Of a stretch of DNA of 64,000 nucleotides, positions 17,253 to 26,762 are shown one piece after another. The notes under the pieces were generated by a model. It ran no database searches and had not been told where the DNA came from. It worked only from the letters and a program-made list of their open reading frames with translations. The position numbers were made by a program, and so were the translations under genes. The number at the start of each line of letters is the position of its first letter. The first letter of the stretch is position 1. The DNA comes from Parerythrobacter aestuarii (GTDB taxonomy: Bacteria > Pseudomonadota > Alphaproteobacteria > Sphingomonadales > Sphingomonadaceae). Where the stretch lies: positions 2,542,001-2,606,000 of the forward strand of contig NZ_JARBWD010000001.1 in assembly GCF_030140925.1 (NCBI RefSeq). The letters run 5' to 3'.

Positions 17253-20200
17253 CTAGAACCGAACTCCGGCACCGGCGAGCACCGTTATCCCGGGCGCCGC
17301 CACGCCAGTGGCAGAGTTATACCGCTTGTCGAGCAAGTTGAGCAGCGACAGGCTCAGCACAAATCGGCGATCCATCGGCTCCCATTCCAGCTGGGCATCG
17401 ACCAACGCCACATCCTCCAGCGGCGCCCGTAAGTCGTCGGTCTGGTCGCCAATGTAGCTGCCTGACAGCGTCACCTTGAGCCGCGTCGGAGCCGGCAAGC
17501 TCCAGACCAGCGAAGCGCGACCGAAATGCCCAGGAACGAACGGCAATTGGTCTCCCCGCTGGTAGCGGCACAGGAATGTCGGATCGAGGTCCGGGGTGGA
17601 ACAACCGAAGGACGGACCGATCGCCTGGCTGACGTTCGCGCCCGAGATGAAGCTCCCATCAATGCTGCTGTCAGTATAGGCATAGGAAAAGCGCAACCCG
17701 ACATTACCGCCCAGCCAAACATTGGCCTGCGCGCTGATCCGGCGCAGCGATACGGGAAACCCTTCGACGTCCACCGGCAGGTCAGGCAACTGATAGAACA
17801 CCGCTTCCAGGTCCAGGTCCTGATACTCGACGCTGGTGAAGAGGCGCCCCGACCATTCGGCGTCCCACCGCAGGATCACTGCATCGACACTGGACTGGCG
17901 ATAGGAAGGCACCGACAGTGGCTGCAGGCCTACCGCTGCCACCGGGCGGAAGCTGAAATCGAACAAGCCACGGCGCTGGCGGATCACGCTGGCGCGTAGC
18001 CATTGCCCCGCTGCTGGTTCCCACGACACGCCCATCCGCCAGTTGAAGGGATAGTCGGTTACCCCGATGATGGTGCGGGCGATGATTTCGGCCTGTCCTT
18101 GCAGCACCACCGCCTCAACCGGCTGGTAACGCAAATCGAGATAGGCGCGACCTTCGGAGGCATTGTCTTCAAAATCCCATAGCGCGGGGCGGACCGGATC
18201 GATTTGTCCGGACGCATAGTCATACCGGTTCGCCTGCAACCGGCTGCGCACATCGCTCCACTCCACGCCGATGCGAAGATCCAGTGTGTCGCCGATGCCC
18301 TTGGCGTAGCCCAGCCCGAGGTAAGTGAAAGCATCGCGTTGGCGGGCAAGTCGGTCAGCGAACAACTGCAAGCTGCTGATGTCGATTGTGTCGGTTCGCG
18401 AGCTGGCCTTGCCGATTCCGCCTGACACCGTGAGCATGTCGCGATAGCCCAACTCGTGGGTGTAGAGACCGAACAGGAAATTGTCGTCGCGCCTGCCGGT
18501 CTGCTCGAGCTCGAACGGATCATTCGCCAGTGCCAGCATGTCGCTTTCCGACAAGTTGGTGCGACGGTTCCATTCGCCACTGAAGACCAGGCTATCGGCC
18601 GGGGTCAGCTCCACCCCGAGATAGCCGGCAATTGACCAATCTTCGCCTCCGCGCCTCCGGGAGAACGGGCTCAGGTCCGGGCGGCGACGATGATCGGTGT
18701 AGTCCCTGTAGTTGCCCCGGAGCCAGATTGCGGTCGGCACCGGCGCATCGAAAATTGTGTCCAGCCCGCCTTTGACGGTGCGCTCGTCGCGCAGGTCTTC
18801 CTTCAGCCACGACACACCAAGGTTGGGCTCGAAGAAATTGCCGTTGTCGAACCGCAGGCGGCGGCCTGAACTGGCTACGCTGAGCGGATCGAGCGCAACG
18901 CCTTGCAGGAAGCTAGACTCCCGATCGAAATTGCGCGCCCGCTGGGCGTCGAAGCTGCCGTCCGGATTCCGGATCAGGAACGGCCCCGGCGTCTGGTTCA
19001 AGGCCTGGTCGAAATAGCTCGACGGCGTGAAACTGTCGAACACGCGGTCGGCATAATATCGGCCCCATCCTTCGAGGTCGAGGAAACGGAAAGCCTGCGA
19101 AACAAGACTGCCGGTTTGGCGGTTTTCCGACAGGTTGACATACTCGCCGCCCCGCGCGCGATAGCGGGCCAGCGCCTCGCGAGCATTGGTAATCGCGGCG
19201 TCACCATCGAAGTCTTGCAGGGCCACCGCAGTCCGGGCGAGCGGCATGGCGGGGTTGGCCGGATCGAGCCGGTCGGCCGTGTCGAACTGCTGCTCGGCAA
19301 TGCCGGTCTCGCCGAGCTCATATTGCACCTGCGCCAGGGACAGGAAGCCTGCGCCATAGTCAGGGTTGCGAGCCGACGCAGCCAGCGAGGCTTGCAGCGC
19401 CAATTCCAGCACGTCCTTGCGCGCCCAATACTGGGCCAATGCCGCTCCGGCCAGCGGGTTGCCCGGGTCGATTTCCAGCGCGGTTTCGATGGCTATCTTG
19501 GCATCTTCCAGCCGGTTTTGAGCCAGCAGCACCTGCGCGCGCAGGCTGACGAGCTCGGCGTCGTCGGGGCGGACGGCCAGACCGTGCTCGACCAGCCGCG
19601 CAGCCTCCAATGTACCGCCGATCGCGATCCAGTTTCTTGCCTGCGCTGTCAGCGCGCTAACATTGTCCGGGTCAGCTTCAAGGATTGGAGACAGCCGGTC
19701 ACGCGCAGCCTTGGGACTGCCGCGATAGTCGCGCAGGAGGTCGGCTGAGAGAATGGCAAGGCCGGTGTTGTCGGGAAACAGGCGTAGCCCGGCATCGACG
19801 GTCGCCAACGCAGCATCGGGTTCGCCCAGCAGGGCTTCGATCTGAGCCTTTGCCTGATAAAGCGATGGCGCTTCGGGGAAAGCCGCCTGCCCTCTTGCGG
19901 CCAGCTCCAGCGCACTGCGCAGGTCACCGTCATATGCAGCAACCAGGGCCTGCGCGACATAGCCAGCGGCCCCGTCGGTGCTGTGAAGTCGATCCGGTGC
20001 CTCACCATGCTGCACCAGCGCAACATAACGACCGTACTGCCCGGCGGCGCGGTCTTGCGGGTCACTCGACGCGGCAAGCCTTGCGAAGGCCTGTTCAGCG
20101 CCAACCCAGTCGCGCCGGGCCAGCAATGCCCGGCCTTCGGCGAAGGCGGGCGCGTCGCTGGCGAGAATGTCCAGTCCGTCGCCTACGTCGACGAAGTAGA

Positions 20201-20834
20201 GCATTTGTTCGCGCCCTGCAGGGTTGGCTAGCACAGTCCTCGTGGGTGCCTGCCCGCGCCGGGCCGTGGCTGCCTGCCCCGCTTCGACCAGCAAGGAGCC
20301 AGCGTCGTTGGCAAATTCGACCGCGCCGGAAAATACCTGCAACCGGCTAAGGTCCTCGCCCGCCTCGATCGCCCATTCGGTGCCCCTGATGGCTGCGGTC
20401 GCGGAGGGAGTTTCGACCGACAGCTTGGTGCGGCTGCGAGGGCTCCGGCCCCATGCCTTGCCACGTTGCAGGGAAACTGCGGAGGGACCGCCTTTCGCAA
20501 CACGCTTCACCACCAACGTCGAATTGCGCCCGAGCCTGATCTGAGTACCGTCGGCAAAGACGATCGCCAAAGTTCCTGACGCATTGGTGCGCAGGACATC
20601 GCCAGCCTTCAGGTCCTGGCTGGCAACAGCCCTTTGCCATGTTCGGCGAGGCACAAGGGTGGCCTGTTCCCCGCCCTTGGCAGCGGTTATCTCGCCTGAG
20701 ATTTCGCCACTTCGCTGCAGAACTTGCGCGCCCGCCGGCGCGTAAGGAAAGGCTTGTGTCAGCGCGCACAAGAGCAAGATGCCTCTAAGTCGGGCCAGTT
20801 TGATCCTCCCCCTTGGCTGGCGCACCCTTCCCAT
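17253..20834 (-). CDS. FecR-domain / TPR / outer-membrane beta-barrel protein
   Basis: The protein has about 1193 residues: a signal peptide (ILLLCALTQAFPYAPAGAQ), a FecR domain (about 80-200; VRLGRNSTLVV-like IRLGRNSTLVVKR, ATAAIRGTEWAIE), a long tetratricopeptide array (about 230-560) and a C-terminal half rich in amphipathic strands ending in Phe (GAGVRF), typical of an outer-membrane barrel. It is exported and probably displays a periplasmic peptide- or glycan-sensing FecR part. The ATG at 20834 has a poor ribosome site. A much better one (GGGGGAGG, rc of 20804-20811) lies six bases before an in-frame CTG at 20798, so the real start may be that non-standard codon. The cyclase gene follows with no gap; FecR and CHASE2 proteins commonly occur together. 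Confidence 0.82.
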   Translation of the reverse strand: MGRVRQPRGRIKLARLRGILLLCALTQAFPYAPAGAQVLQRSGEISGEITAAKGGEQATLVPRRTWQRAVASQDLKAGDVLRTNASGTLAIVFADGTQIRLGRNSTLVVKRVAKGGPSAVSLQRGKAWGRSPRSRTKLSVETPSATAAIRGTEWAIEAGEDLSRLQVFSGAVEFANDAGSLLVEAGQAATARRGQAPTRTVLANPAGREQMLYFVDVGDGLDILASDAPAFAEGRALLARRDWVGAEQAFARLAASSDPQDRAAGQYGRYVALVQHGEAPDRLHSTDGAAGYVAQALVAAYDGDLRSALELAARGQAAFPEAPSLYQAKAQIEALLGEPDAALATVDAGLRLFPDNTGLAILSADLLRDYRGSPKAARDRLSPILEADPDNVSALTAQARNWIAIGGTLEAARLVEHGLAVRPDDAELVSLRAQVLLAQNRLEDAKIAIETALEIDPGNPLAGAALAQYWARKDVLELALQASLAASARNPDYGAGFLSLAQVQYELGETGIAEQQFDTADRLDPANPAMPLARTAVALQDFDGDAAITNAREALARYRARGGEYVNLSENRQTGSLVSQAFRFLDLEGWGRYYADRVFDSFTPSSYFDQALNQTPGPFLIRNPDGSFDAQRARNFDRESSFLQGVALDPLSVASSGRRLRFDNGNFFEPNLGVSWLKEDLRDERTVKGGLDTIFDAPVPTAIWLRGNYRDYTDHRRRPDLSPFSRRRGGEDWSIAGYLGVELTPADSLVFSGEWNRRTNLSESDMLALANDPFELEQTGRRDDNFLFGLYTHELGYRDMLTVSGGIGKASSRTDTIDISSLQLFADRLARQRDAFTYLGLGYAKGIGDTLDLRIGVEWSDVRSRLQANRYDYASGQIDPVRPALWDFEDNASEGRAYLDLRYQPVEAVVLQGQAEIIARTIIGVTDYPFNWRMGVSWEPAAGQWLRASVIRQRRGLFDFSFRPVAAVGLQPLSVPSYRQSSVDAVILRWDAEWSGRLFTSVEYQDLDLEAVFYQLPDLPVDVEGFPVSLRRISAQANVWLGGNVGLRFSYAYTDSSIDGSFISGANVSQAIGPSFGCSTPDLDPTFLCRYQRGDQLPFVPGHFGRASLVWSLPAPTRLKVTLSGSYIGDQTDDLRAPLEDVALVDAQLEWEPMDRRFVLSLSLLNLLDKRYNSATGVAAPGITVLAGAGVRF

Positions 20835-21128
20835 CCGCCTTGGATCGATAGCACAGCAAATGCAACGGCGACCTGTGGAGCCAATGTGCACCAAACAGGC
20901 CTCTGGAATGACAACCGATGACCCGCTGCACGGGTGGATGGACAGCAGGTTTCGGTGTTGCGCTGGCGCACGCTGCCAGATCGGGAACCTGCTTGAGCGG
21001 CTCGGCAGACGTCGCCGGGACTTCGTTATGTAATAAGTCTTTATCTATATTTTTCCGTGGCTTACTTTGACACCGTCGTCGACATTGACGAGCGGTAGGA
21101 AAAAATTCACTTCTGAATAGGGAGAATA

Positions 21129-21539
21129 ATGTCGAGTCATTCTTGGCTCGAGCACACAGGAGGGCAGGCTGTGTCTAGGTACCATTCAATCGACCCCTAC
21201 GTGAAGAAGGCAGAGGATGCGCAGCGCTTGTTGCGCACTCTCTCAACCGAGATGCCGGAGGGCTGGAAGAAGGATTATGCGGGCGTCCGCAACGAGTATC
21301 GCCAGGCGATGGAAGATGCTGCGCGACAGGCGGCCCTGGAAATCAACCAGACCGATCCCGAGGTGATCGAGCAGTTCAAGAAGCTTCGCGACGACCTGTT
21401 TTCATCGCTGTCGAACCATCAGGCCCGTTGGCCGGTGCTTCTGCTAAGCGAACAACGTTCGGTTGAGTATCGCCAGTCGGTGCAAGCCTTTGAAGCGAAA
21501 CACTCGGAATTTGTCCGCTTCATGCGGCAGAGCACCTGA
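21129..21539 (+). CDS. Hypothetical protein, 136 residues
   Basis: I do not recognise this protein. It is 136 residues, hydrophilic and apparently almost all helical (KKAEDAQRLLRTLSTEMPEG, MEDAARQAALEINQ, FKKLRDDLFSSLSN), with no signal peptide or membrane segment. The gene is supported by a clear ribosome site (AGGGAGA, four bases before ATG 21129). It is divergent from the FecR gene and stands alone: 294 bp separate it from that gene and 488 bp from the next TonB-dependent receptor. A soluble helical-bundle protein, perhaps a regulator or adaptor, is a guess. Confidence 0.75.
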   Translation: MSSHSWLEHTGGQAVSRYHSIDPYVKKAEDAQRLLRTLSTEMPEGWKKDYAGVRNEYRQAMEDAARQAALEINQTDPEVIEQFKKLRDDLFSSLSNHQARWPVLLLSEQRSVEYRQSVQAFEAKHSEFVRFMRQST

Positions 21540-22027
21540 GCTACTGCGGCAGCTTGCGACCACATGTGTCGCAGCCTGTCGTGATCGAAAGTGCAACCGG
21601 CATTGACAGCACAAGCGGGCTGAAGAGTGCAATAAATACCCGCTTATCGGGGTGTTTGAGGGGGTTTTCCGCGTTTCACCCCTGGTACCGAACTCCCCTC
21701 TTGGTTAATTCCATCCTGCCAACTCCCGTTCGATTGTCCAAGTCGAATGTTGACATTGCCATTACGCGATTCAGCGGAACGAGTCATTTTCACCAAAGTA
21801 GGGGGACGCTGCCCAGACCAGCCCCGCACGTAAATGTGTGGAGTTGCAGTCGCGACGGCTTGCGAGGTCCGTGTCGCATGCGCAGGCACGGCTCCGGCAA
21901 GCATCACGGTTTGCCAGGCAGTCGAAGCGGAGCCTCCCTGCCGCGTGGGGGATGATGGGGCCGCAGAGCCTCCTTCCTGCCACAGGAATTGGAATTGCAC
22001 TCAAGGTTCGATTTGAGGGAGTGGATT
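21540..22027. other. Intergenic region upstream of TonB-dependent receptor
   Basis: This 488-bp stretch has no convincing gene. A small imperfect hairpin (CCCG-cttat-CGGG, near 21640-21652) followed by GTTT could end the upstream gene. A TTGACA hexamer lies at 21750-21755 but no good -10 element follows at 16-18 bases. The receptor's ribosome site GAGGGAG lies just before 22028. The promoter of the receptor is presumably here. Confidence 0.4.
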
Positions 22028-24469
22028 ATGAATCGAGTAGGGATTTTGTCGCGAGCGACTGCGGGTTGCGCGCTTGCGGCTCTGGCCATGGGTTTGTCGA
22101 GCCAGGCGTCCGCCCAGGACGCCGGCGCGAGCGAAGGCGATGGCGCTCGCGCCAATGACAACGTCATCGTGGTGACGGCCAACAAGCGAGAGCAGAACCT
22201 GCAGGATGTATCGGCCGCCATCAGCGCTGTTGGCGCGGAATCGCTGGCCGATAACCAGATTACCACGCTGGAAGATCTCCAGGTGGCGGTCCCGTCGCTG
22301 ACGATCGGCAATGATTTCGCCTTTGCCAAGCTCTACATCCGCGGCATCGGCCTCAACTCCTCGCTGCCCGGCCTCGATCCCTCTGTAGCGTTGCATGTCG
22401 ACGGTGCCGTCGTTGCCCAGCCCACCCAGCAGTTCGCCTCGCTGTATGACCTTGAGCGGGTCGAAGTGCTGCGCGGCCCGCAAGGCACGCTCTACGGTCG
22501 CAACGCCACGGGCGGTTCGATCAACCTGATCACCGCCAAGCCGACGACCTCTTTCGAAGGCTTTACGCGCCTCACCGTTGGCGGCGATGATCTCAACTTC
22601 ATTGCCGAAGGCGCAATCTCGGGTCCGTTGACCAACAACATCCAGGCCCGTTTCGCCTTCCGCCACCAGAACCGTGACGGCTTCGGGGTCCATACCGCCA
22701 GTGGCGAGGACGTCGACGATGCCAACAAGTTCGGCATCCGCGGGCAAATCAATGTCGATTTCTCCGACCGTGTCTCCAACCTGATCTCGGTCGAGTACTA
22801 CAAGGAAAACGAGCGGTCCAAGGCCGTCAAGTTCCTCGGCCGCAGCTTCTCCGCGCAAACCATCGCTGCGCTTCCGGCGCAGATCGCCGCGCTGGGTCTT
22901 GGCGATTCCAACAACAATGGCATCAACGACGGCGATGAACTGCTGGCCCAGATTCCCAACCTCGTGTCGCTGGCCGGTCCGGATGCCCTTATCAATTCGC
23001 GCAATGTGGGCGGCGATGTGCCACCGGTTGGCGATCTCAAGACGCTGAGCGTGACCAACACCTTCCAGGCTGAACTCAGCAGCGTGCTGACCTTCCGCTC
23101 GATTACCAACTATCGCGAGGGTGAGAGTTACCTGCTGCAGGACTTCGATGTTTCGAACCTGCGCAACGGCATCGTCAATGCCAATCCGTCAACTGTGCAG
23201 GTGCAGTATGTCGACAACAGCCAGTTTTCTCAGGAACTACAGCTGGTGGTCGACGGCAGCCGTCTGCGCGGCCTGATCGGGGGGTTCTATTTCGAGGACG
23301 ATGTCTTTGCGATCGTACCGATTGGTACAGATCCGGCTGCAGCGTTCAGCCGTCGCAGCGAACTGGCCTCCGTGCTCGCTACTCCCAATCCGGGTCCAGC
23401 ACCGGCAGTCGTCCCGTCGATTGCATCGTTCTTCCCCGATGCGCGCGTCATCATCCCGGGCAACATGGATATCGAAGCCTGGGCGCTGTTCGCCAACTTC
23501 ACTTTCGATGTGACGGACAATTTCCGCATCAAGGCCGGGGCGCGCTATTCGCATGAAAGCCGCTCGGTCGTGGTAGACCAGCTGCTGCCGGGCGCAGGGC
23601 CGGGCTTGCAGCTCGCCACCGGTGCCGACAGCCGCAGCTTCTCCGACTTCACGCCGGAGATCGGGGTCGAGCTCGATATCGGCGATACGCTTCTCTACGC
23701 GACCTATTCCGAAGGCTTCAAATCGGGGTCGGCAGCGCTGGTTGACGGAACGCCGTTCATTACGGAGCCGGAAACCATCTCAAACTGGGAAGCGGGTTTC
23801 AAGGGCACCTATTTCAATGGTGCGCTCGACTTCGCGCTGGCGGCCTTCATCTACCAGGTCGATGGCGCGCAGTTTGACCGTACCCGCCTCATTTCCGGTG
23901 GCCCGCGCTTCAGCACCAGCGTCGAGAACGCCGCTGTCACCAACGGCAAGGGGCTTGAGTTCGAAGGCACGGCCTATCTCACCGACGAGTTCCGGTTCGC
24001 CTTCAACGGCACCTGGTACGACATCGAGTTCGATACGTTCGAAACGGACAACCCGCTCGATCCGTTGGGCGCGCTGGAAGGCCTCGCCGGCTTCACGCCG
24101 CGCACGGTGGACCTGTCGGGCAACCGTCCGCGCAACACGCCGGAGTACTCGCTGGCCGGGCGCTTCACCTATGACAAGGACCTGGCGAGCGGCGGTAACA
24201 TCCTTGCCTCGATTGCCTATGCCCTCACCGGCAACCAGTTCTACACCGAGTTCAACGATCCGCGCATGGCGGCTGGTTCCTACGGGATCCTGGATGCCAA
24301 TCTGAAGTACACCTTCCCGGACGAGAACCTGAGTGTGAACATCTGGGGCAAGAACCTGACCAACGAGTTTGTCGTGTCCGGGGCCTTCGCGGTCTCCACT
24401 AGCCGTACGATCACGGGGACGTACCTGCCGCCGCGCCAGTATGGTGTGACGGTAGCCTACGAATTCTGA
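22028..24469 (+). CDS. TonB-dependent receptor
   Basis: The protein has 813 residues. The signal peptide ends at QASAQ (about residue 29). A TonB-box-like segment NVIVVTANKREQNLQDV is followed by the plug domain (LYIRGIGLNSS, LERVEVLRGPQGTLYGRNAT) and a 22-strand-type barrel ending in VTVAYEF with terminal Phe. It takes up a substrate across the outer membrane using TonB energy. The start ATG 22028 has GAGGGAG upstream. A strong terminator follows its stop. The neighbours are 4-hydroxybenzoate genes, but the receptor converges on the regulator gene, so a role with aromatic compounds is only a suggestion. Many sphingomonad receptors of this type have unknown ligands. Confidence 0.92.
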   Translation: MNRVGILSRATAGCALAALAMGLSSQASAQDAGASEGDGARANDNVIVVTANKREQNLQDVSAAISAVGAESLADNQITTLEDLQVAVPSLTIGNDFAFAKLYIRGIGLNSSLPGLDPSVALHVDGAVVAQPTQQFASLYDLERVEVLRGPQGTLYGRNATGGSINLITAKPTTSFEGFTRLTVGGDDLNFIAEGAISGPLTNNIQARFAFRHQNRDGFGVHTASGEDVDDANKFGIRGQINVDFSDRVSNLISVEYYKENERSKAVKFLGRSFSAQTIAALPAQIAALGLGDSNNNGINDGDELLAQIPNLVSLAGPDALINSRNVGGDVPPVGDLKTLSVTNTFQAELSSVLTFRSITNYREGESYLLQDFDVSNLRNGIVNANPSTVQVQYVDNSQFSQELQLVVDGSRLRGLIGGFYFEDDVFAIVPIGTDPAAAFSRRSELASVLATPNPGPAPAVVPSIASFFPDARVIIPGNMDIEAWALFANFTFDVTDNFRIKAGARYSHESRSVVVDQLLPGAGPGLQLATGADSRSFSDFTPEIGVELDIGDTLLYATYSEGFKSGSAALVDGTPFITEPETISNWEAGFKGTYFNGALDFALAAFIYQVDGAQFDRTRLISGGPRFSTSVENAAVTNGKGLEFEGTAYLTDEFRFAFNGTWYDIEFDTFETDNPLDPLGALEGLAGFTPRTVDLSGNRPRNTPEYSLAGRFTYDKDLASGGNILASIAYALTGNQFYTEFNDPRMAAGSYGILDANLKYTFPDENLSVNIWGKNLTNEFVVSGAFAVSTSRTITGTYLPPRQYGVTVAYEF

Positions 24470-24492
24470 TCACGGTCCCAGACAGGGCGCGA

Positions 24493-24530
24493 CCCCCGGC
24501 GAGCTGATCTCCCAACTCGCCGGGGGTTTT
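24493..24530 (+). terminator. Rho-independent terminator after the TonB-dependent receptor
   Basis: A perfect 11-bp stem, CCCCCGGCGAG (24493-24503) pairing with CTCGCCGGGGG (24516-24526), has a 12-base loop and is followed directly by TTTT and CT. It lies 24 bp after the receptor stop. It also sits just past the stop of the convergent AraC gene, but the T-tract favours the plus strand. Confidence 0.85.
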
Positions 24531-24541
24531 CTATTGTGCCG

Positions 24542-25429
24542 TCAGGCTGCCTGCTGTTTCGAGTGGCGTAGCGATCGCCGCCAGCTGTCCGGCGACTGGC
24601 CGCACTTGCGAGAGAAGAAACGACTGAAATAGGCCGGGTCCGGAATGCCGATCGCTTCGCCGATTTCAGCGATGGTTTCAGCCGAATAGGCCAGCAGTCT
24701 TTGTGCTTCGAGAATGGCGCGCTGATCGCGAATTTCCGTCGGCGTATGGCCCGCTGCCGCGCAAGCCTCGCGCAGGGTCGTCACACTTACCGCCAGCTCC
24801 CTGGCATAGGCTTCGATCGGCTCACGCAAGCGGAAGCGTTGCTCTATCAACTGGCGATAGCGCGCGACGAGCCCAAGCTGGCGCATGGATTGCGGTTCCT
24901 GTTGGGTCAGATGATGGACCTGCCGGGTAGCGTGGACCAAGACCATCAGCAATGCCGCCTCTACTGCGGCGGATTGTCCAACTCCTGCCCAGGAAAGCTC
25001 TTCGAGCATCGACCCCATGACTTCAGCCATTTCCGCACAATCGGCAGGGGCCAGCCTGATCGATCGTGGTTCGTCGAACAGTGTCTGGAATTCCGGATAG
25101 CGCGCGACCAGTTGGAGCAAATGGACATCGGCGATGGTCATCACCATGCCATCGGAATTGGCCAGCCAGTCAAAGCCATGGACTACGCGTGCCGGTACGA
25201 GCAGCAAGCGTGGTGCACGAAATTCGATCAGTTCACTTTCATAACGGATGGTGCCGCCGCCCTCAGTGATGAGAATCACATGGTTGAGATCTGCATGCTT
25301 GTGCGGGGAAATGCTCCACCCGCTCGGCTTCGACCTGCACGCCAGGCTCTCGATATGAACGAAGTCCGGGTCCGCTGATTTAAGCGGTTCCCCATACAGG
25401 AAGAAAATTGGCAGAGGGCTTTCAGACAT
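24542..25429 (-). CDS. pobR: AraC-family regulator, probable PobR-type activator of pobA
   Basis: The protein has 295 residues. The N-terminal half is a cupin-like sensing domain (SPHKHADLNHVILITEGGG, then LLLVPARVVHGF). The C-terminal about 100 residues carry two helix-turn-helix motifs of the AraC/XylS type (LREPIEAYARELAVSVTTLR; IAEIGEAIGIPDPAYFSRFF). It is divergent from pobA, with 111 bp between the start codons, the classic arrangement of AraC-type PobR proteins that activate pobA in response to 4-hydroxybenzoate. The fold is certain. The effector is inferred from the position. Confidence 0.85.
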   Translation of the reverse strand: MSESPLPIFFLYGEPLKSADPDFVHIESLACRSKPSGWSISPHKHADLNHVILITEGGGTIRYESELIEFRAPRLLLVPARVVHGFDWLANSDGMVMTIADVHLLQLVARYPEFQTLFDEPRSIRLAPADCAEMAEVMGSMLEELSWAGVGQSAAVEAALLMVLVHATRQVHHLTQQEPQSMRQLGLVARYRQLIEQRFRLREPIEAYARELAVSVTTLREACAAAGHTPTEIRDQRAILEAQRLLAYSAETIAEIGEAIGIPDPAYFSRFFSRKCGQSPDSWRRSLRHSKQQAA

Positions 25430-25540
25430 GGTTATAGCCTGACTAAGACCGTTGAAAAATACAAGTCAATTGTTGGGATGACCATTTCGGCACAAAACTG
25501 ATGTGGCCTAAATGTACCGGAAGATAGGGAGAGAACTTCC
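25430..25540. promoter_or_regulatory. pobR-pobA divergent control region
   Basis: The 111 bp between the two divergent start codons must hold both promoters and the regulator's binding site. It is AT-richer than its surroundings (for example AAAAATACAAGTCAATTGTTG, in part). I could not pick a convincing direct repeat by eye, so the operator is unassigned. A ribosome site (GATAGGGAGAG) precedes pobA. Confidence 0.5.
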
Positions 25541-26713
25541 ATGAAAACGCAGGTCGCCATCATCGGTGCGGGACCTTCCGGACTGCTGCTTGGGCATCTC
25601 CTCCGTGCCGCCGGAATCGATGTGGTCATTATCGAACGTGTCAGCGCAGACTACGTGCTGGGGCGCATTCGCGCGGGTGTGCTGGAACGGACCACAGTCG
25701 AACTGGTCGAACGCCTCGGCCTAGACTGGCGGCTGAAGTCCGAAGGACTGGAGCACGGCGGCTTCAACCTTGCCGATGGCGAGCGCCTCATTCGGATAGA
25801 TTTGCAGGATCTCGTCGGCACGACGGTGACAGTCTATGGCCAGACGGAGCTGACCCGCGACCTGATGGAAGCTGCGCCAGAGCGCGGCCTGGAAATCATC
25901 TACGAAGCCAGCGATGTCGCGATCCACGATCACAACAGCGATACCCCCAGCGTCACATTTAGCACCGGGGATGGTACCGAGCAGAAGATCGAAGCCGAAA
26001 TCGTTTGCGGTTGCGACGGATTCCACGGGCCATCGCGGCGCTCGATCAGCGCCGGGGCAGGTAAGACTTACGAACGGGTCTATCCCTTTGGCTGGCTCGG
26101 CATCCTGTCGGATGTACCGCCCTGCCATGAGGAATTGATCTACGCCAACCACGAAAATGGCTTTGCGCTGGCATCCATGCGCTCCGAGACCCGCAGCCGC
26201 TACTACATCCAGGTTCCGGTGGACGAGGACATCAACGATTGGTCGGATGATCGCTTCTGGGATGAGCTGGCGCTGCGCCTTGGGCCCGGCCCGGCAGAAA
26301 CACTGGTGCGCGGTCCATCAATCGAGAAATCCATCGCACCGCTTCGCTCGTTCGTGTTCGAGCCGATGCGCGAGGGGCGCTTGCTGCTTGTCGGTGACAG
26401 TGCCCATATCGTCCCGCCCACGGGTGCCAAAGGCCTGAACCTCGCGGCGAGCGACGTGCACTACGCTTCGGCCGCGTTGGTTGCCTATTTCAACAAGGGC
26501 GACAATGACGCCATCGCGGGCTATTCTGCCAAGGCCCTGGCGCGCGTCTGGAAGGCTGAACGCTTCAGCTGGTCGCTGACCAAGCTCATGCACCGCTTCC
26601 CCGATGACAGCCCGTTCGAACGCGAGATGCAGCGGGCCGAACTGGACTACATCGCCAACAGCCGAGCGGCACAGATGTCCATTGCCGAAAACTATATCGG
26701 CCTGCCGGTATGA
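25541..26713 (+). CDS. pobA: 4-hydroxybenzoate 3-monooxygenase
   Basis: The protein has 390 residues, the usual PobA length. It converts 4-hydroxybenzoate to protocatechuate with NADPH and oxygen. FAD motifs are in place: GAGPSGLLLG near the N-terminus, CGCDGFHGPSR (DG motif, about 160) and LLVGDSAHIVPPTGAKGLN (GD motif, about 283). The last of these is almost identical to the known active-site loop holding the conserved Pro. The family's substrate-binding stretch with SRYYIQVP is also present. The start ATG 25541 has a good ribosome site. It is transcribed away from the AraC-type regulator and is followed 49 bp later by a transporter gene. Protocatechuate ring-cleavage genes are not in the window. 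Confidence 0.97.
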   Translation: MKTQVAIIGAGPSGLLLGHLLRAAGIDVVIIERVSADYVLGRIRAGVLERTTVELVERLGLDWRLKSEGLEHGGFNLADGERLIRIDLQDLVGTTVTVYGQTELTRDLMEAAPERGLEIIYEASDVAIHDHNSDTPSVTFSTGDGTEQKIEAEIVCGCDGFHGPSRRSISAGAGKTYERVYPFGWLGILSDVPPCHEELIYANHENGFALASMRSETRSRYYIQVPVDEDINDWSDDRFWDELALRLGPGPAETLVRGPSIEKSIAPLRSFVFEPMREGRLLLVGDSAHIVPPTGAKGLNLAASDVHYASAALVAYFNKGDNDAIAGYSAKALARVWKAERFSWSLTKLMHRFPDDSPFEREMQRAELDYIANSRAAQMSIAENYIGLPV

Positions 26714-26762
26714 CGCGCACAACGGCCGCAATCGCTCGCCGCATCTATAGGGATGGCCGGTC

